Position numbers and translations under genes: made by a program. 64,000 bases of DNA, from the NCBI GenBank assembly GCA_964525595.1, contig CAZGHF010000001.1, positions 62,001 through 126,000 of the forward strand, given 5' to 3'. Numbering within the stretch: the first letter of the stretch is position 1; the number at the start of each line of letters is the position of its first letter. The DNA is from CAZGHF01 sp964525595 (lineage in GTDB: Bacteria; Patescibacteriota; Minisyncoccia; UBA6257; GWB1-50-10). Below the pieces are notes generated by a model, which was given only the letters and a program-made list of their open reading frames with translations, searched no databases and was not told where the DNA came from. Below, piece after piece: positions 16,809-26,099 of the stretch.

Positions 16809-17903
16809 ATGAACTTGGATTTCTTTGGTTTTTTTAAAGATATCGCCAATTTTTTGAAGGCAGGTTCGGTTTTAGGGGTTGATATCGGCACTACCTCCAT
16901 AAAGATGGCGGAAGTGTCGAGAAAAGGCGCCAATTTCAAGCTTGTAAATTACGGGGTACTGGAGACGAAAAAATATATCGAGCATCCGAATCAGGCCATC
17001 CAGACCGGCTCTTTGGAAATAGTTGAAAAAGAAGCAGTAAACCTCCTCAACGTTCTTTTGAATGAAGTAAAGCCGAAGAGTAAAACCGTCCTCGTTTCAA
17101 TTCCGGTCTTTTCGTCCTTTATCGTTCCTCTTGACATGCCGCTTCTTTCAGCTCAGGAAACCGAAAAATCTGTGAGTTTTCAAGCTAAGAAATACATTCC
17201 CTTGCCACAGAGCGCCGTTTCCCACGACTGGATTAAGGTTGATGAATTTGAAAATAACAAGGGGGTGAAATTCCAGAGACTGCTATTAATAGGTATTCCT
17301 TCAAGTGTAATTAAGAAATACAAAGGAATCTTCAAAACTGTTGGCTTGCGTCTCGTTACTCTTGAACTTGAAACGCTTGCTCTTGCCCGCGCTCTCGGAA
17401 ATTTCAGCGAACCAACTCTTGTTGTTGATATCGGAGGCGAATCTACGAGCATCAATGTCATTGAGGGGAGTCTTGTCAAGCATTCATCTGTGAGCGATTA
17501 TGGCGGTATTCATCTTACGCAGGCCTTGTCGCGAGGTTTAGGCTTAAGCGTCTTAAGGGCTGAAGAACTGAAACGCCGAAGAGGTCTTATGGGGAAAGAA
17601 GGAGAAAGCGAGTTATCAACATTAATTCTGCCGTTTTTAGATGTTATAATACAAGAAACGAGATATGCACGGGATTCTTACGAGCGCCGTTACGGTAAGA
17701 AGGTGGAAAAATTAATGCTTGTTGGCGGCGGTGCAAACCTTTTAGGTATTAACAAATATTTTGGCAGTCAGATGAATTTACCAACTATTGAACCGGCGAC
17801 TTTGAATGGTTTTGAATATAATCCTGATTTGGAGCTTGTCACCAGATACCTTAAAAATGAATTACCGGTCGCAATAGGTCTCGCCAAAAGATATTTTATT
17901 TAG
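16809..17903 (+). CDS. pilM: Type IV pilus assembly ATPase-like protein PilM
   Basis: Actin-fold cytoplasmic protein that links the pilus motor to PilN at the inner membrane. 364 residues; nucleotide-binding motifs are VLGVDIGTTSIKMAEV near 21 and TLVVDIGGESTSINV in the middle, with LMLVGGGANLLGI in the second half. First gene of a co-directional pilus locus that runs to about 27.1 kb. A TAGAAT box lies 15 bp before the ATG, a possible promoter -10 element. The next gene (pilN-like) begins 3 bp after the stop, so the two are probably co-transcribed. Confidence 0.93.
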   Translation: MNLDFFGFFKDIANFLKAGSVLGVDIGTTSIKMAEVSRKGANFKLVNYGVLETKKYIEHPNQAIQTGSLEIVEKEAVNLLNVLLNEVKPKSKTVLVSIPVFSSFIVPLDMPLLSAQETEKSVSFQAKKYIPLPQSAVSHDWIKVDEFENNKGVKFQRLLLIGIPSSVIKKYKGIFKTVGLRLVTLELETLALARALGNFSEPTLVVDIGGESTSINVIEGSLVKHSSVSDYGGIHLTQALSRGLGLSVLRAEELKRRRGLMGKEGESELSTLILPFLDVIIQETRYARDSYERRYGKKVEKLMLVGGGANLLGINKYFGSQMNLPTIEPATLNGFEYNPDLELVTRYLKNELPVAIGLAKRYFI

Positions 17904-17906
17904 AAG

Positions 17907-18470
17907 ATGCCCGACATACATTCCCAGCCAAATTTAAGCAACCAATTTGCCTCTGATACAATCCAGATAGGTTTTCCATGGCGGCTTTTCATTTTTTCCT
18001 CCGCTCTTTTCCTCTTTTCCCTTTTTGTTTTCTTTGGTCTCAGGTTTGGCTACATCGCCTACATTGATGGGAGGGCCGAGGATCTCGACCGAAAAATCGA
18101 AGACTTAGCCCAGCAGGTAACCCGGGAAGACCAGCAAAGCTTTATTGGTTTTTATTCTCAACTTGTGAATCTTGAGAAAGTTTTAGGTCGTCATGGATTT
18201 TCGGCAAACGTCTTCACTTTCATCGAACGAAACACACTTGGCGAGGTTTATTATAAAGAAGCTGAGTTTTCTGCCCCGGACAAAAGTATTGATCTGAGCG
18301 GCGTCACCACTTCAAATGGAACGCTGGTTAACCAACTTTCTTTACTCGATAATCGGGAAGAAGTAAACCGCGTGATTCTTAACCGGATGAATGCTGAAGA
18401 AGCCGGCGGTGTTGCTTTTAACATCACCATCTTTTTTGAAGGAGATTTTTTTCAAAAACCCACACTATAA
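17907..18470 (+). CDS. pilN: PilN-like pilus assembly protein
   Basis: 187 residues. An N-terminal cytoplasmic stretch, one membrane span (about 27-50) and a periplasm/outer-face coiled-coil followed by an alpha-beta domain. PilN is recognised by shape and position rather than by strong sequence motifs: it lies between pilM and pilO and has the single-span plus coiled-coil layout (DGRAEDLDRKIEDLAQQV). The classical PilN N-terminal NLLP motif bound by PilM is not obvious; QIGFPWR is the closest. Its partner would be the PilO-like product. Confidence 0.7.
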   Translation: MPDIHSQPNLSNQFASDTIQIGFPWRLFIFSSALFLFSLFVFFGLRFGYIAYIDGRAEDLDRKIEDLAQQVTREDQQSFIGFYSQLVNLEKVLGRHGFSANVFTFIERNTLGEVYYKEAEFSAPDKSIDLSGVTTSNGTLVNQLSLLDNREEVNRVILNRMNAEEAGGVAFNITIFFEGDFFQKPTL

Positions 18471-18486
18471 GACCATAAGATAAGAC

Positions 18487-19047
18487 ATGAAAACCTCAAC
18501 TAAGAGAATTTTAAGCATAGCCTTAGCCGCCCTCCTTTTTGTGGGTATTCTCGTTGTTTATGCAAGTCTTATAAAACCAGAGCTTGCTAAAATAGACGAG
18601 AAAAGAGCGCTTGTGGTTTCCAAGGAAAGTCTTTTTGCAAGCGAGAGCAGTGCTGTGAACCAAGTACAGGATTTAATCGGTCAGTTCCAAAGCATTGTTG
18701 CTCTTCAGGAAACGGTTTCTCTCGCTCTGCCGCAGGAGGAAAACGTGACTGGCATCTTGAATCAGATTCAATCGATTGCCAGTTTATCAAACGTTTCGCT
18801 CAATTCTTTTTCAGTAAGACCGCTTGCTTTTAAGCCGACGAAACAACCGCTGGTAAGGCGTCTTGGTTCTCTTGAAATTGTCTTTGCGGTGACAGGGGGT
18901 TACGAAAACCTAAAACAGTTTTTAAAATCTCTTGAAACCAATGTCAGGATTTCCAATATAACGAGTTTCCGGTTTTTCCCGATGGTCAACCCTTTAATTA
19001 GTGGCTATAGCCTTAACTTAACGGTCGAAACATTTTATCAGGAATAA
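18487..19047 (+). CDS. pilO: PilO-like pilus assembly protein
   Basis: 186 residues. Short basic N-terminus, one membrane span (about 8-28), a coiled-coil region (KIDEKRALVVSKESLFASE) and a ferredoxin-like C-terminal domain; the segment GGYENLKQFLKSLETNVRI fits the conserved PilO core (GsYhnl-x-FL). PilO dimerises with PilN and aligns the secretion motor with the pilus. Two bases separate its stop from the next gene. Confidence 0.85.
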   Translation: MKTSTKRILSIALAALLFVGILVVYASLIKPELAKIDEKRALVVSKESLFASESSAVNQVQDLIGQFQSIVALQETVSLALPQEENVTGILNQIQSIASLSNVSLNSFSVRPLAFKPTKQPLVRRLGSLEIVFAVTGGYENLKQFLKSLETNVRISNITSFRFFPMVNPLISGYSLNLTVETFYQE

Positions 19048-19049
19048 CC

Positions 19050-19340
19050 ATGGCAATAGTAGTTGAAGAACAAAAAAAATCGGTTAATTGGGTAACAATT
19101 CTTACAATGCTAGTTGTCATCGCCGTTGTTTTTGCCGGCGCTTACTTGCTTTTTTTCAAAAAACCGGAACTTATAGAGATTGTTACGCCGGGAGGGCTGG
19201 AAGGCGTAAGCGAGATTTCCAAAATTTCTTTTGATCCAGAAAGCGTTTTGAGTGCACCAACCTTCAAGCTTCTGCGCCAGTATGGGACGGCTCCCACGCC
19301 GTCTACCCCGGGACGGGACAATCCTTTTGAGCCATTTTAA
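19050..19340 (+). CDS. Small single-span protein at the PilP position
   Basis: 96 residues: basic start, one membrane span (about 16-35), and a short tail rich in Pro/Ser ending in GRDNPFEPF. PilP lipoproteins often carry a GRxDPF motif just before their beta domain; here GRDNPFEPF ends the protein, so it may be a minimal PilP-like peptide without the beta domain. No lipobox. It closes the pilMNO unit before a 12-bp perfect hairpin. Role inferred from position only. Confidence 0.6.
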   Translation: MAIVVEEQKKSVNWVTILTMLVVIAVVFAGAYLLFFKKPELIEIVTPGGLEGVSEISKISFDPESVLSAPTFKLLRQYGTAPTPSTPGRDNPFEPF

Positions 19341-19370
19341 GGGCTTTGTATAGATTTCTTTAAAACCTTG

Positions 19371-19400
19371 ACCAAGCACTCAATGTTTTGAGTGCTTGGT
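19371..19400. terminator. Perfect 12-bp hairpin between pilMNO unit and pilB
   Basis: ACCAAGCACTCA and its complement with a 6-nt loop, 30 bp after the upstream stop codon. No T run follows, so it may slow rather than fully end transcription. Confidence 0.6.
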
Positions 19401-19462
19401 GCTCAAATTTATGGTAAAATCTAGGTTAGGATAGGAATTTAAGAATTTTAATAAATTTAAAC

Positions 19463-21193
19463 ATGACTGACCAAGAGCTATTTAAAGAACTCGTTAAAAG
19501 AAATATTTTAGAAGCGGCTCTGGCCGAGAAAACTCTGAAAGACGCGGGTTTTACAAATCGGTCAGCTGAAGAGCTTCTCTACGAGCGCCGTTTAGCCGAC
19601 GAGACGGCTGTCGCAAAAGTCAAAAGCGAACTCTTGAAGGTGCCTTATAAGAAAATTGACCCCGTCTCTATAAGTGAAGAAATTTTGAAGATTATTCCTT
19701 ACGAAACTTCGAAAACTTACCGGGTTGTGCCGCTTGAAAAACAGAAGGACATGCTTGTTGTCGGAATGCTCCGACCGGAACCCCAAGTTGAAGAAGCTCT
19801 CCGTTTCATTGCCAAGCGCGAACATCTGTCCTTAGGCGTTTTTATAATCACCCCCTCGGATCTTGCCGCCGTTTGGCGCCGCTACACTCCTTACCGCAGT
19901 GAGATTGAATCTGCCGTAAGGGAATTAGGTGGAGGAAAAGAAGACAAGGACAATAAGCTGATTTCTCTTGAAGAGGGGGCGAGAACTGTGGAGGAAGGGC
20001 CAATTATAAAAATCGTGGCTTCAACTCTAAGAAGAGCGGTTGAAGTCGGCGCTTCCGATGTTCACTTTGAGCCTCAACGCTCCCGGTTTCGGGTGAGGTT
20101 CAGGATTGACGGAAAACTTGAAGAAGTTGCCTCATTGCCGACATCTTTGAGTCAACCCATTATATCAAGAGTAAAAGTTCTCTCGCGTTTACGGTTGGAT
20201 GAAACACGGATTCCTCAAGACGGTCGTTTTAGAACGGTCGTTTCCGGCCGCGATATTGACTATCGTGTTTCAACTTTCCCGACACCCTCCGGCGAAAAGG
20301 CGGCCATTCGTATTCTTGACCCGAGTACCGGTCTTCGCGGCTTGAAAGAAATCGGTCTTTCCGACTACAATTTCAGGATTTTGGACGAGACAACAAGTGG
20401 TCCTTTCGGTATGATTTTGATTTCCGGCCCCACCGGTTCAGGAAAGACCACCACGCTTTACGCGATGATGCAGAAAATAAATTCCAGCGATGTGAATGTT
20501 ATGAGTCTGGAAGATCCGGTAGAGTATTTTATGGACGGGATAAACCAATCGCAGGTAAAGCCTGAGATTGGTTACACTTTTGCTTCGGGTTTGAGGCAGA
20601 TTCTTCGGCAGGACCCTGACATAATTATGGTTGGCGAGATTCGTGACTCAGAAACCGCTGGTCTTGCCATAAACTCTGCTCTCACCGGTCACATGGTTCT
20701 TTCAACTCTTCACACCAATAGTGCTGTTGGTGTTATTCCCCGACTGGTTGATTTGGGTGTGCCGGGATTTCTTCTTTCTTCCGCTCTGCGGTTGATGATA
20801 GCCCAACGGCTTGTCTCCCGTCTTTGTCCAAAATGTAAAGAAAAAACAGAGGCGTCTAAGGAAGCGGCGGACATAATTACGGAGAACTTGAATAACCTCC
20901 CGCCTAATTTTAAGAGAGATCCAAAATTTAAACCGCCCTACCAAGTTTATCACCCCGGTTCTAAAGGTGCCTGTGAGGCTTGCAAAGGAAAAGGTTTTTC
21001 AGGTCGGGTGGCAATTTTTGAAATTTTCAGAATGACCCGGGAGCTTGGAAATCTCATTAGTTCGGGGTTTACCGAAGGAAGACTTCAAGATGAAGCGAAG
21101 CGTCAGGGAATGGTAACATTAAGGCAGGACGGGATAATAAAAGCTTTGGAAGGTAAAGTTTTATTGGAGGAGGTATTGCGTGAAACCGAGTAA
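19463..21193 (+). CDS. pilB: Type IV pilus extension ATPase PilB
   Basis: Hexameric GspE/PilB motor ATPase that drives pilin addition. 576 residues: an N-terminal MshEN-like domain (about 1-140), then the ATPase with Walker A GPTGSGKTTT at 322-331, Asp/His boxes (SALTGHMVLSTLHTN) and Walker B-region QDPDIIMVGEIRD. A zinc-binding Cys4 (CPKC ... CEAC) sits near the C-terminus as usual in PilB. Preceded by a leader sequence that is also found before pilC. Confidence 0.96.
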   Translation: MTDQELFKELVKRNILEAALAEKTLKDAGFTNRSAEELLYERRLADETAVAKVKSELLKVPYKKIDPVSISEEILKIIPYETSKTYRVVPLEKQKDMLVVGMLRPEPQVEEALRFIAKREHLSLGVFIITPSDLAAVWRRYTPYRSEIESAVRELGGGKEDKDNKLISLEEGARTVEEGPIIKIVASTLRRAVEVGASDVHFEPQRSRFRVRFRIDGKLEEVASLPTSLSQPIISRVKVLSRLRLDETRIPQDGRFRTVVSGRDIDYRVSTFPTPSGEKAAIRILDPSTGLRGLKEIGLSDYNFRILDETTSGPFGMILISGPTGSGKTTTLYAMMQKINSSDVNVMSLEDPVEYFMDGINQSQVKPEIGYTFASGLRQILRQDPDIIMVGEIRDSETAGLAINSALTGHMVLSTLHTNSAVGVIPRLVDLGVPGFLLSSALRLMIAQRLVSRLCPKCKEKTEASKEAADIITENLNNLPPNFKRDPKFKPPYQVYHPGSKGACEACKGKGFSGRVAIFEIFRMTRELGNLISSGFTEGRLQDEAKRQGMVTLRQDGIIKALEGKVLLEEVLRETE

Positions 21194-21210
21194 ACCTTAA
21201 AATACAATAT

Positions 21211-22281
21211 ATGGATTACAAACAAAAATTAAATGAACTGCTTCTTATAACAGCTAAGCAGAATGCTTCTGATCTTCATGTTGCAGTGGGTAGGCGACCG
21301 ACTATTCGAGTTGACAGCGTTTTAATTCCTATTACTAAGGAGTCGATTCTCACAAAAGCTGATGCCGAGGGGCTTGTTCTTGCACTCCTTACCGATGAAC
21401 AGAAGAAAGAATTTTTTGTAAAGAAACAACTCGACTTTTCTTACAGCTTGGAAGACAAAGCGAGGTTCAGAGTAAATGTTTATCTCCAGCGAGGTTTTAT
21501 GGCTGCGGCCATGCGGCTTATTCCCGCAGGAATCAGAACCTTGGAAGAGTTGGGTTTACCGCCTCTCCTTCACGATTTTACCAAACTCAACCAAGGCTTC
21601 ATTCTTATTGTGGGACCGGCTGGTCATGGCAAGTCAACGACACTTGCTGCTCTTCTTGACGAGATAAACCACAAACGGACTGACCATATCATTACAATTG
21701 AAGACCCAATTGAATATTTGTTCTCGCAAGACAGATGTATTATTTCCCAAAGAGAAGTCGGCATGGATACTCTTTCTTTTCACGACGCTCTTCGATCAAT
21801 TCTTCGGCAGGACCCGGACGTTATTATGATTGGTGAAGTCCGAGATCCGGAAACAATGGCTACCGCAATGACAGCTGCTGAAACAGGTCACTTAGTTTTC
21901 TCAACCATGCATACAAATTCAGCATCGCAAACCATTGACCGAATAATTGATTCTTTCCCGCCGAGTCAGCAGGGTCAGGTTATTTCTCAGCTTGCCTCGA
22001 CGCTTGTTGCGGTAATCTCCGAACGTTTGATTCCGAGGCTTGGCGGCAGCCGGATTCCCGCAATGGAAATAATGATTGCCAACCCGGCTATCAGAAACCT
22101 CATTCGTGAGAAGAAAATTTATCAGATTGATTTAGTGATTGAAACAAGCGTTCAGGAGGGCATGATGTCTCTTAACCGTTCGTTGGTTAATCTGGTGAAA
22201 AAGAAAGAAATCTCCCTTGAACAAGCCAGAGCTTATTCTTTGAATCCAGGAGAGTTAACGATACTCCTTGAGAGGTCATAA
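21211..22281 (+). CDS. pilT: Type IV pilus retraction ATPase PilT
   Basis: 356-residue retraction motor of the GspE superfamily. Walker A is GPAGHGKSTT (135-144), the second nucleotide is replaced relative to PilB (no Cys4 zinc site), QDPDVIMIGEVRD and the His box TGHLVFSTMHTN are intact, and the C-terminal AIRNLIREKKIYQ is the PilT-typical AIRNLIRE signature required for retraction. Starts 17 bp after pilB. Its presence implies pili that can retract, useful for attachment or DNA uptake. Confidence 0.96.
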   Translation: MDYKQKLNELLLITAKQNASDLHVAVGRRPTIRVDSVLIPITKESILTKADAEGLVLALLTDEQKKEFFVKKQLDFSYSLEDKARFRVNVYLQRGFMAAAMRLIPAGIRTLEELGLPPLLHDFTKLNQGFILIVGPAGHGKSTTLAALLDEINHKRTDHIITIEDPIEYLFSQDRCIISQREVGMDTLSFHDALRSILRQDPDVIMIGEVRDPETMATAMTAAETGHLVFSTMHTNSASQTIDRIIDSFPPSQQGQVISQLASTLVAVISERLIPRLGGSRIPAMEIMIANPAIRNLIREKKIYQIDLVIETSVQEGMMSLNRSLVNLVKKKEISLEQARAYSLNPGELTILLERS

Positions 22282-22319
22282 GGGTTAGGTAGAGATTTAA
22301 GAATTTTAATAAACTTGGC

Positions 22320-23525
22320 ATGAAATTTTCGTACAAAGCAAGAACTAAAGAAGGTGAATTTCAGGTTGGCAACGTTGAAGCCGGCAGCCGGGAGGCGGCG
22401 GCAAACGTTCTTTTAGGGCATGGCCTTTTCGTGCTTACGCTTGAGTCGGTTAGGGAATCGCGTTGGTACAATCGGATTCTCGAATTCTTTAAGAGGGCGA
22501 AAACTACCGACATCATGATTTTCACTCGGCAGTTTGCGACAATGCTTGCTTCTCAAGTGCCTTTATCCGACAGTTTGGCAAACCTTTATCGTCAGACAAC
22601 GCATCCGGTTCTTAAAGAAGCAATAACAGAGGTAGCGGGCGACGTTGATGCCGGCTTTTCTCTTTCCCAGGCTCTTGAGCGGCACTCCGGCATTTTTTCG
22701 GAATTCTACGTTAACATGGTAAAGTCTGCAGAGGTGACCGGTCGCCTCTCCGAAGTATTGGGTTTTCTTGCCGACTATCTTGAAAAGCAGGCTACTTTGG
22801 TGGCTAAGGTAAAAAATGCTCTTATTTATCCAGCTCTTGTAATCGCTCTCTTTTTTGTGGTCGTGATTATAATGGTTTCTTTCGTTTTACCCCAGATTGC
22901 GCCGATTTTCGAGGAAGCGGACATCGAGTTGCCGGTATTTACCCAAGTGCTCTTATCCGGCGGTGAGTTCTTTTCCCAATGGTGGTGGATAATTGGAATA
23001 CTTTTCATTCTATTTGTTCTTGTAATTATAGATTATTTTCAAACCAAAGAGGGCAAGGTTGTTCTTGACGAAATTTCTCTTCGCCTTCCCGTGGTTGGTC
23101 CGCTTTTTCAAAAGCTCTACATCGCCCGCTTTGCGGAATCGACTCGAGTGCTCATTAAGGGCGGCCTTACCATACCCCAATCAATTGAAATATCTTCCCA
23201 CACTATCGGTAACGCCGTTTATCGTGACCGGCTTCACGAAGCTTCAACGCGGATAAGAAAAGGGGAACTTCTCTCGAAAGCATTAGAGGCAATGCCTGAA
23301 TTCCCACCGCTTGTTTCCCAACTTATCGCAGTCGGTGAGCAAACTGGCCGATTAGAGCAACTTTTGGAAAAAATCACCGATTTTTATACCCGGGAAGTTG
23401 ATGATATCGTAAACAATTTGGTTACTTTGATTCAGCCCTCCTTGATGGTTGTAATAGGTATTATGGTGGCAATTCTTTTTGCTTCAATTCTTCTTCCGAT
23501 TTACAGTTTAAGCCAGGTATTTTAA
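22320..23525 (+). CDS. pilC: Type IV pilus inner membrane platform protein PilC
   Basis: 401-residue GspF/PilC protein. Two homologous cytoplasmic helical domains, each with the FTRQFATMLASQVPLSDSL / AESTRVLIKGGLTIPQSI type signature, are separated by membrane segments at about 165-190 and 215-240, with a last span at the C-terminus (LMVVIGIMVAILFASILLPIY). It couples motor ATPases to pilin addition. The leader before its ATG repeats a stretch of about 30 bp also found before pilB. Confidence 0.95.
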   Translation: MKFSYKARTKEGEFQVGNVEAGSREAAANVLLGHGLFVLTLESVRESRWYNRILEFFKRAKTTDIMIFTRQFATMLASQVPLSDSLANLYRQTTHPVLKEAITEVAGDVDAGFSLSQALERHSGIFSEFYVNMVKSAEVTGRLSEVLGFLADYLEKQATLVAKVKNALIYPALVIALFFVVVIIMVSFVLPQIAPIFEEADIELPVFTQVLLSGGEFFSQWWWIIGILFILFVLVIIDYFQTKEGKVVLDEISLRLPVVGPLFQKLYIARFAESTRVLIKGGLTIPQSIEISSHTIGNAVYRDRLHEASTRIRKGELLSKALEAMPEFPPLVSQLIAVGEQTGRLEQLLEKITDFYTREVDDIVNNLVTLIQPSLMVVIGIMVAILFASILLPIYSLSQVF

Positions 23526-23585
23526 TGTGATATACTTTTATTGAAGGTTAAAAAAGGTCGAAGGAAATAGCTTAAAAATTAAAAG

Positions 23586-23993
23586 TTGAAAAATAAAATC
23601 GTTAAAGAAGAGGGTTTCACGTTAGTTGAAATGCTCGTTGTGATAGCGATAGTTGGAATCTTGTCGGCGGCAGTGCTTGCTTCTTTGGGACCGGCCAGAA
23701 ACAGGGCAAAGGATACAAGAATTATCTCGGGGCTTAATCAGCTGCGTGTCCTTGCCGAAGTTCTCTACGACGGTGACTATACCGCCGTAGTAGTAGGTCA
23801 GACAGACATCGCTAAAGTTGTAACTGACGTTGCAAATAATCAGGGTACGCTGACTATTTCTCTCTCGACAGGTGATCTAACCTACGCAGCTGAATCACCG
23901 CTCGCAAGCAGTGGTTTTTACTGCGTTGACAGTGCCGGTACGGCCGATACTTATGCTTCCAACCCGGATACTTCAGCTGGTTTGTGTCCGTAG
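23586..23993 (+). CDS. pilA: Type IV pilin, probable major subunit
   Basis: 135 residues with a prepilin leader (MKNKIVKEEG) cut before Phe in EEGFTLVEMLVVIAIVG; Glu at mature +5 is present. The hydrophobic helix runs to about residue 35. The globular part has a cysteine pair (FYCVDS ... GLCP) near the end as in many pilins. Start is TTG 23586; no better start precedes the leader. It has its own 60-bp leader with a TATACT box (23533-23538), fitting a highly transcribed single gene, though this is inference. Confidence 0.88.
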   Translation: MKNKIVKEEGFTLVEMLVVIAIVGILSAAVLASLGPARNRAKDTRIISGLNQLRVLAEVLYDGDYTAVVVGQTDIAKVVTDVANNQGTLTISLSTGDLTYAAESPLASSGFYCVDSAGTADTYASNPDTSAGLCP

Positions 23994-24038
23994 GGGTTTT
24001 ATTAATAAGGGAAAAAAATAGTGTGACCTGATAACTGT

Positions 24039-24947
24039 ATGTCTGTTGTAGAAATTTTGGTTTATTTCGCGCTTTTTGTTGTTGGTCTTGCCGTTGGCAG
24101 TTTTTTTAATGTTCTCGCGTTTCGTTATAACCCCTCGCGGAGCGTTTTTTATCATAAAAATTTAAGCGGTCACTCGAAGTGTCTTTCCTGCAACAAGCGC
24201 CTTCGCTGGTTTGAGCTTATTCCCTTGGTGTCTTTTGTAATTCAAAAAGGAAAATGCCGGGGTTGCGGCGGGCGTTTTTCGTTTCAATACCCGATAGTGG
24301 AGTTTTTAGGCGGCTTTATTTTGGTCGGTATTCCTCTTTACTTTAACAAGTTCTATGGAATTACTGATTTATTCTCTTTTTCGGCACCTCTTCGTTCTTA
24401 TTACGGTTTTCTGATACTGTGGGTTCTGGTTTTTTTAACATGGCTTTTAATAAGCGCAATTGACTATCGTCATTACCTCGTTCCTGACGGCTTGAATGTG
24501 GCGCTTGGGGTATTAGGAATCGTTATTATTGCCGTGAAATCATTGCCGTCGAGCTGGTTTCTCGCTTTTCACAATTCTTTTTTGAGACATTATGAACTCA
24601 TATTTTCGCCCACTCAAACCGTGTGGCTCAATCATCTTCTCGGAGCCTTGATAGCCGGTCTCTTTTTTGTCTTACTTGTATTTTTGAGTCGCGGCAAAGG
24701 CATGGGTATGGGCGACGTAAAGCTTGCAATTGCTTCCGGTTTGGTATTGGGTTGGCCCGATATGGGTCTTGCTATAATTATTGGTTTTATTGTGGGTGGC
24801 GCCTGGGCGGCAGTCCTTCTTGTTGCGAACAAAAAAACGCTTCACGATGAAATTCCATTTGCGCCATTCTTTATATTAGGGATGGTTCTTACGGTGTTTT
24901 TGGGTTTTGAAATGGTAGAGAGTTACCTTAATTTGTTCAATATCTAA
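24039..24947 (+). CDS. pilD: Prepilin peptidase
   Basis: Aspartic membrane protease that cleaves and N-methylates pilins. 302 residues: the N-terminal cytoplasmic domain has two CxxC pairs (CLSC, CRGC), and the catalytic aspartates are in SAIDYRHYLVPD and GMGMGDVKLA. About seven to eight membrane segments. The central membrane loop (about 100-210) is longer than in typical PilD, with an extracytoplasmic stretch. Sits directly between the pilin gene and minor pilins. Confidence 0.94.
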   Translation: MSVVEILVYFALFVVGLAVGSFFNVLAFRYNPSRSVFYHKNLSGHSKCLSCNKRLRWFELIPLVSFVIQKGKCRGCGGRFSFQYPIVEFLGGFILVGIPLYFNKFYGITDLFSFSAPLRSYYGFLILWVLVFLTWLLISAIDYRHYLVPDGLNVALGVLGIVIIAVKSLPSSWFLAFHNSFLRHYELIFSPTQTVWLNHLLGALIAGLFFVLLVFLSRGKGMGMGDVKLAIASGLVLGWPDMGLAIIIGFIVGGAWAAVLLVANKKTLHDEIPFAPFFILGMVLTVFLGFEMVESYLNLFNI

Positions 24948-25033
24948 CACAAAGGTGGATTTTTCCCGCTCCTCCGAAGACGAGGCAAGCATGAATCAAC
25001 GTGGATTCCTTTTTGCGGTATAATAATTAAATA

Positions 25034-25567
25034 ATGAAAGGAGGCTACACTTTAATAGAAACGCTTGTTGTGATATCCATTACTCTGGTTCTTTCGGCTA
25101 TTGCGATTGTTTATACTCATTCGAGTGAGAAGCAAATCCTTATTTACAAAGACCGAGCGACCGTCGTGGGATTTTTAAATCGGGCAAGGTCTTTAGCTGC
25201 TCAGAAGTATCGTGATCCCTCCGTTCCCGACTATCTCACCTGTGCTTTTGGTATTCATTTTGAACCCGATTCCAGGGATTTTGTCCTGTTTCAGGATTTA
25301 GGCGAAGGGGATTGCAGTCTGGGGAGCACGAATTACCGTTATGACCAAGAAGCTGACCCCTCCGAGGCGATTCAAATTGTTTCTTTGGATTCCCGCCTTC
25401 AATTTGCGGGTATCCCCGCCGGTGGTTTGGATATTTTCTTCATTCCGCCTGAGATAACGGCAAGTTCAAGCACCGAATTACCCGTTTCGTTTATTATTAA
25501 GACGACGGATAATCAGTTTCAAACAGTAACGACCGTTGCTGTCGGTGGTCAAATTATCACTGAATAA
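25034..25567 (+). CDS. Minor pilin-like protein (GspH/FimT type)
   Basis: 177 residues with a short leader (MKGG) cut before Tyr in GGYTLIETLVVISI; Glu at +5 present, Phe+1 replaced by Tyr. The mature N-terminal helix is followed by a beta-rich domain. GspH-like by position and size. First of four consecutive minor pilin genes, which in other systems form the tip complex that primes pilus assembly. Confidence 0.82.
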   Translation: MKGGYTLIETLVVISITLVLSAIAIVYTHSSEKQILIYKDRATVVGFLNRARSLAAQKYRDPSVPDYLTCAFGIHFEPDSRDFVLFQDLGEGDCSLGSTNYRYDQEADPSEAIQIVSLDSRLQFAGIPAGGLDIFFIPPEITASSSTELPVSFIIKTTDNQFQTVTTVAVGGQIITE

Positions 25568-25583
25568 TTTTGAATCATGAACT

Positions 25584-26099
25584 ATGAATAATAAATTAAG
25601 AATAAAGGATAGAAAGGGGAATTTGCTTATTGAATCAATTGTAGCCATAAGTGTTATAATCATCAGTTTTTTGGGGATTTTGAGTCTTCTGTCGCGTTCG
25701 CTCGGTCTTAATAAAGATGTGAGTCATAAATTCGTTGCTACCTATCTTGCGGTCGAGGGGGTTGAAATAGTCAAAAGCTTGATTGATAAAAATTTTACCG
25801 ACGGGCTTGCCTGGAATGATTGCTGTTCGGACGGCAGTTGGGAAGTGGTTTATGACAGCACCATTCTTATTCCGGCTTCAGTGCCTCCGAACCCTCTTCT
25901 TTTTGACAAAACTGATGGAAGCTACAATTACGTGACAGGCAATCCATCATCCTTTACGAGAGTTGTCGAAATTTCAGAGCTTGACCGGAATGGCGATGAT
26001 CGAACTGATGAAATAAAAGTTAATTCCAAGGTTAGCTGGTCAAGGCGTGGCAGTGTCCAGGAAATTAACTTAGAGGACCATTTTTTTGACTGGAAATGA
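25584..26099 (+). CDS. Minor pilin-like protein (PilV/GspI type)
   Basis: 171 residues. The leader MNNKLRIKDRKG ends in Gly before NLLIESIVAISVIII, with Glu at +5, a variant of the FTLIE motif with Asn+1. LAVEGVEIVKSLID follows the hydrophobic helix, a segment typical of CPR PilV/GspI-like pilins. A Cys-Cys pair (NDCCSDG) occurs in the middle. Overlaps the next pseudopilin gene by 4 bp (ATGA), so the two are translationally coupled. Confidence 0.8.
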   Translation: MNNKLRIKDRKGNLLIESIVAISVIIISFLGILSLLSRSLGLNKDVSHKFVATYLAVEGVEIVKSLIDKNFTDGLAWNDCCSDGSWEVVYDSTILIPASVPPNPLLFDKTDGSYNYVTGNPSSFTRVVEISELDRNGDDRTDEIKVNSKVSWSRRGSVQEINLEDHFFDWK

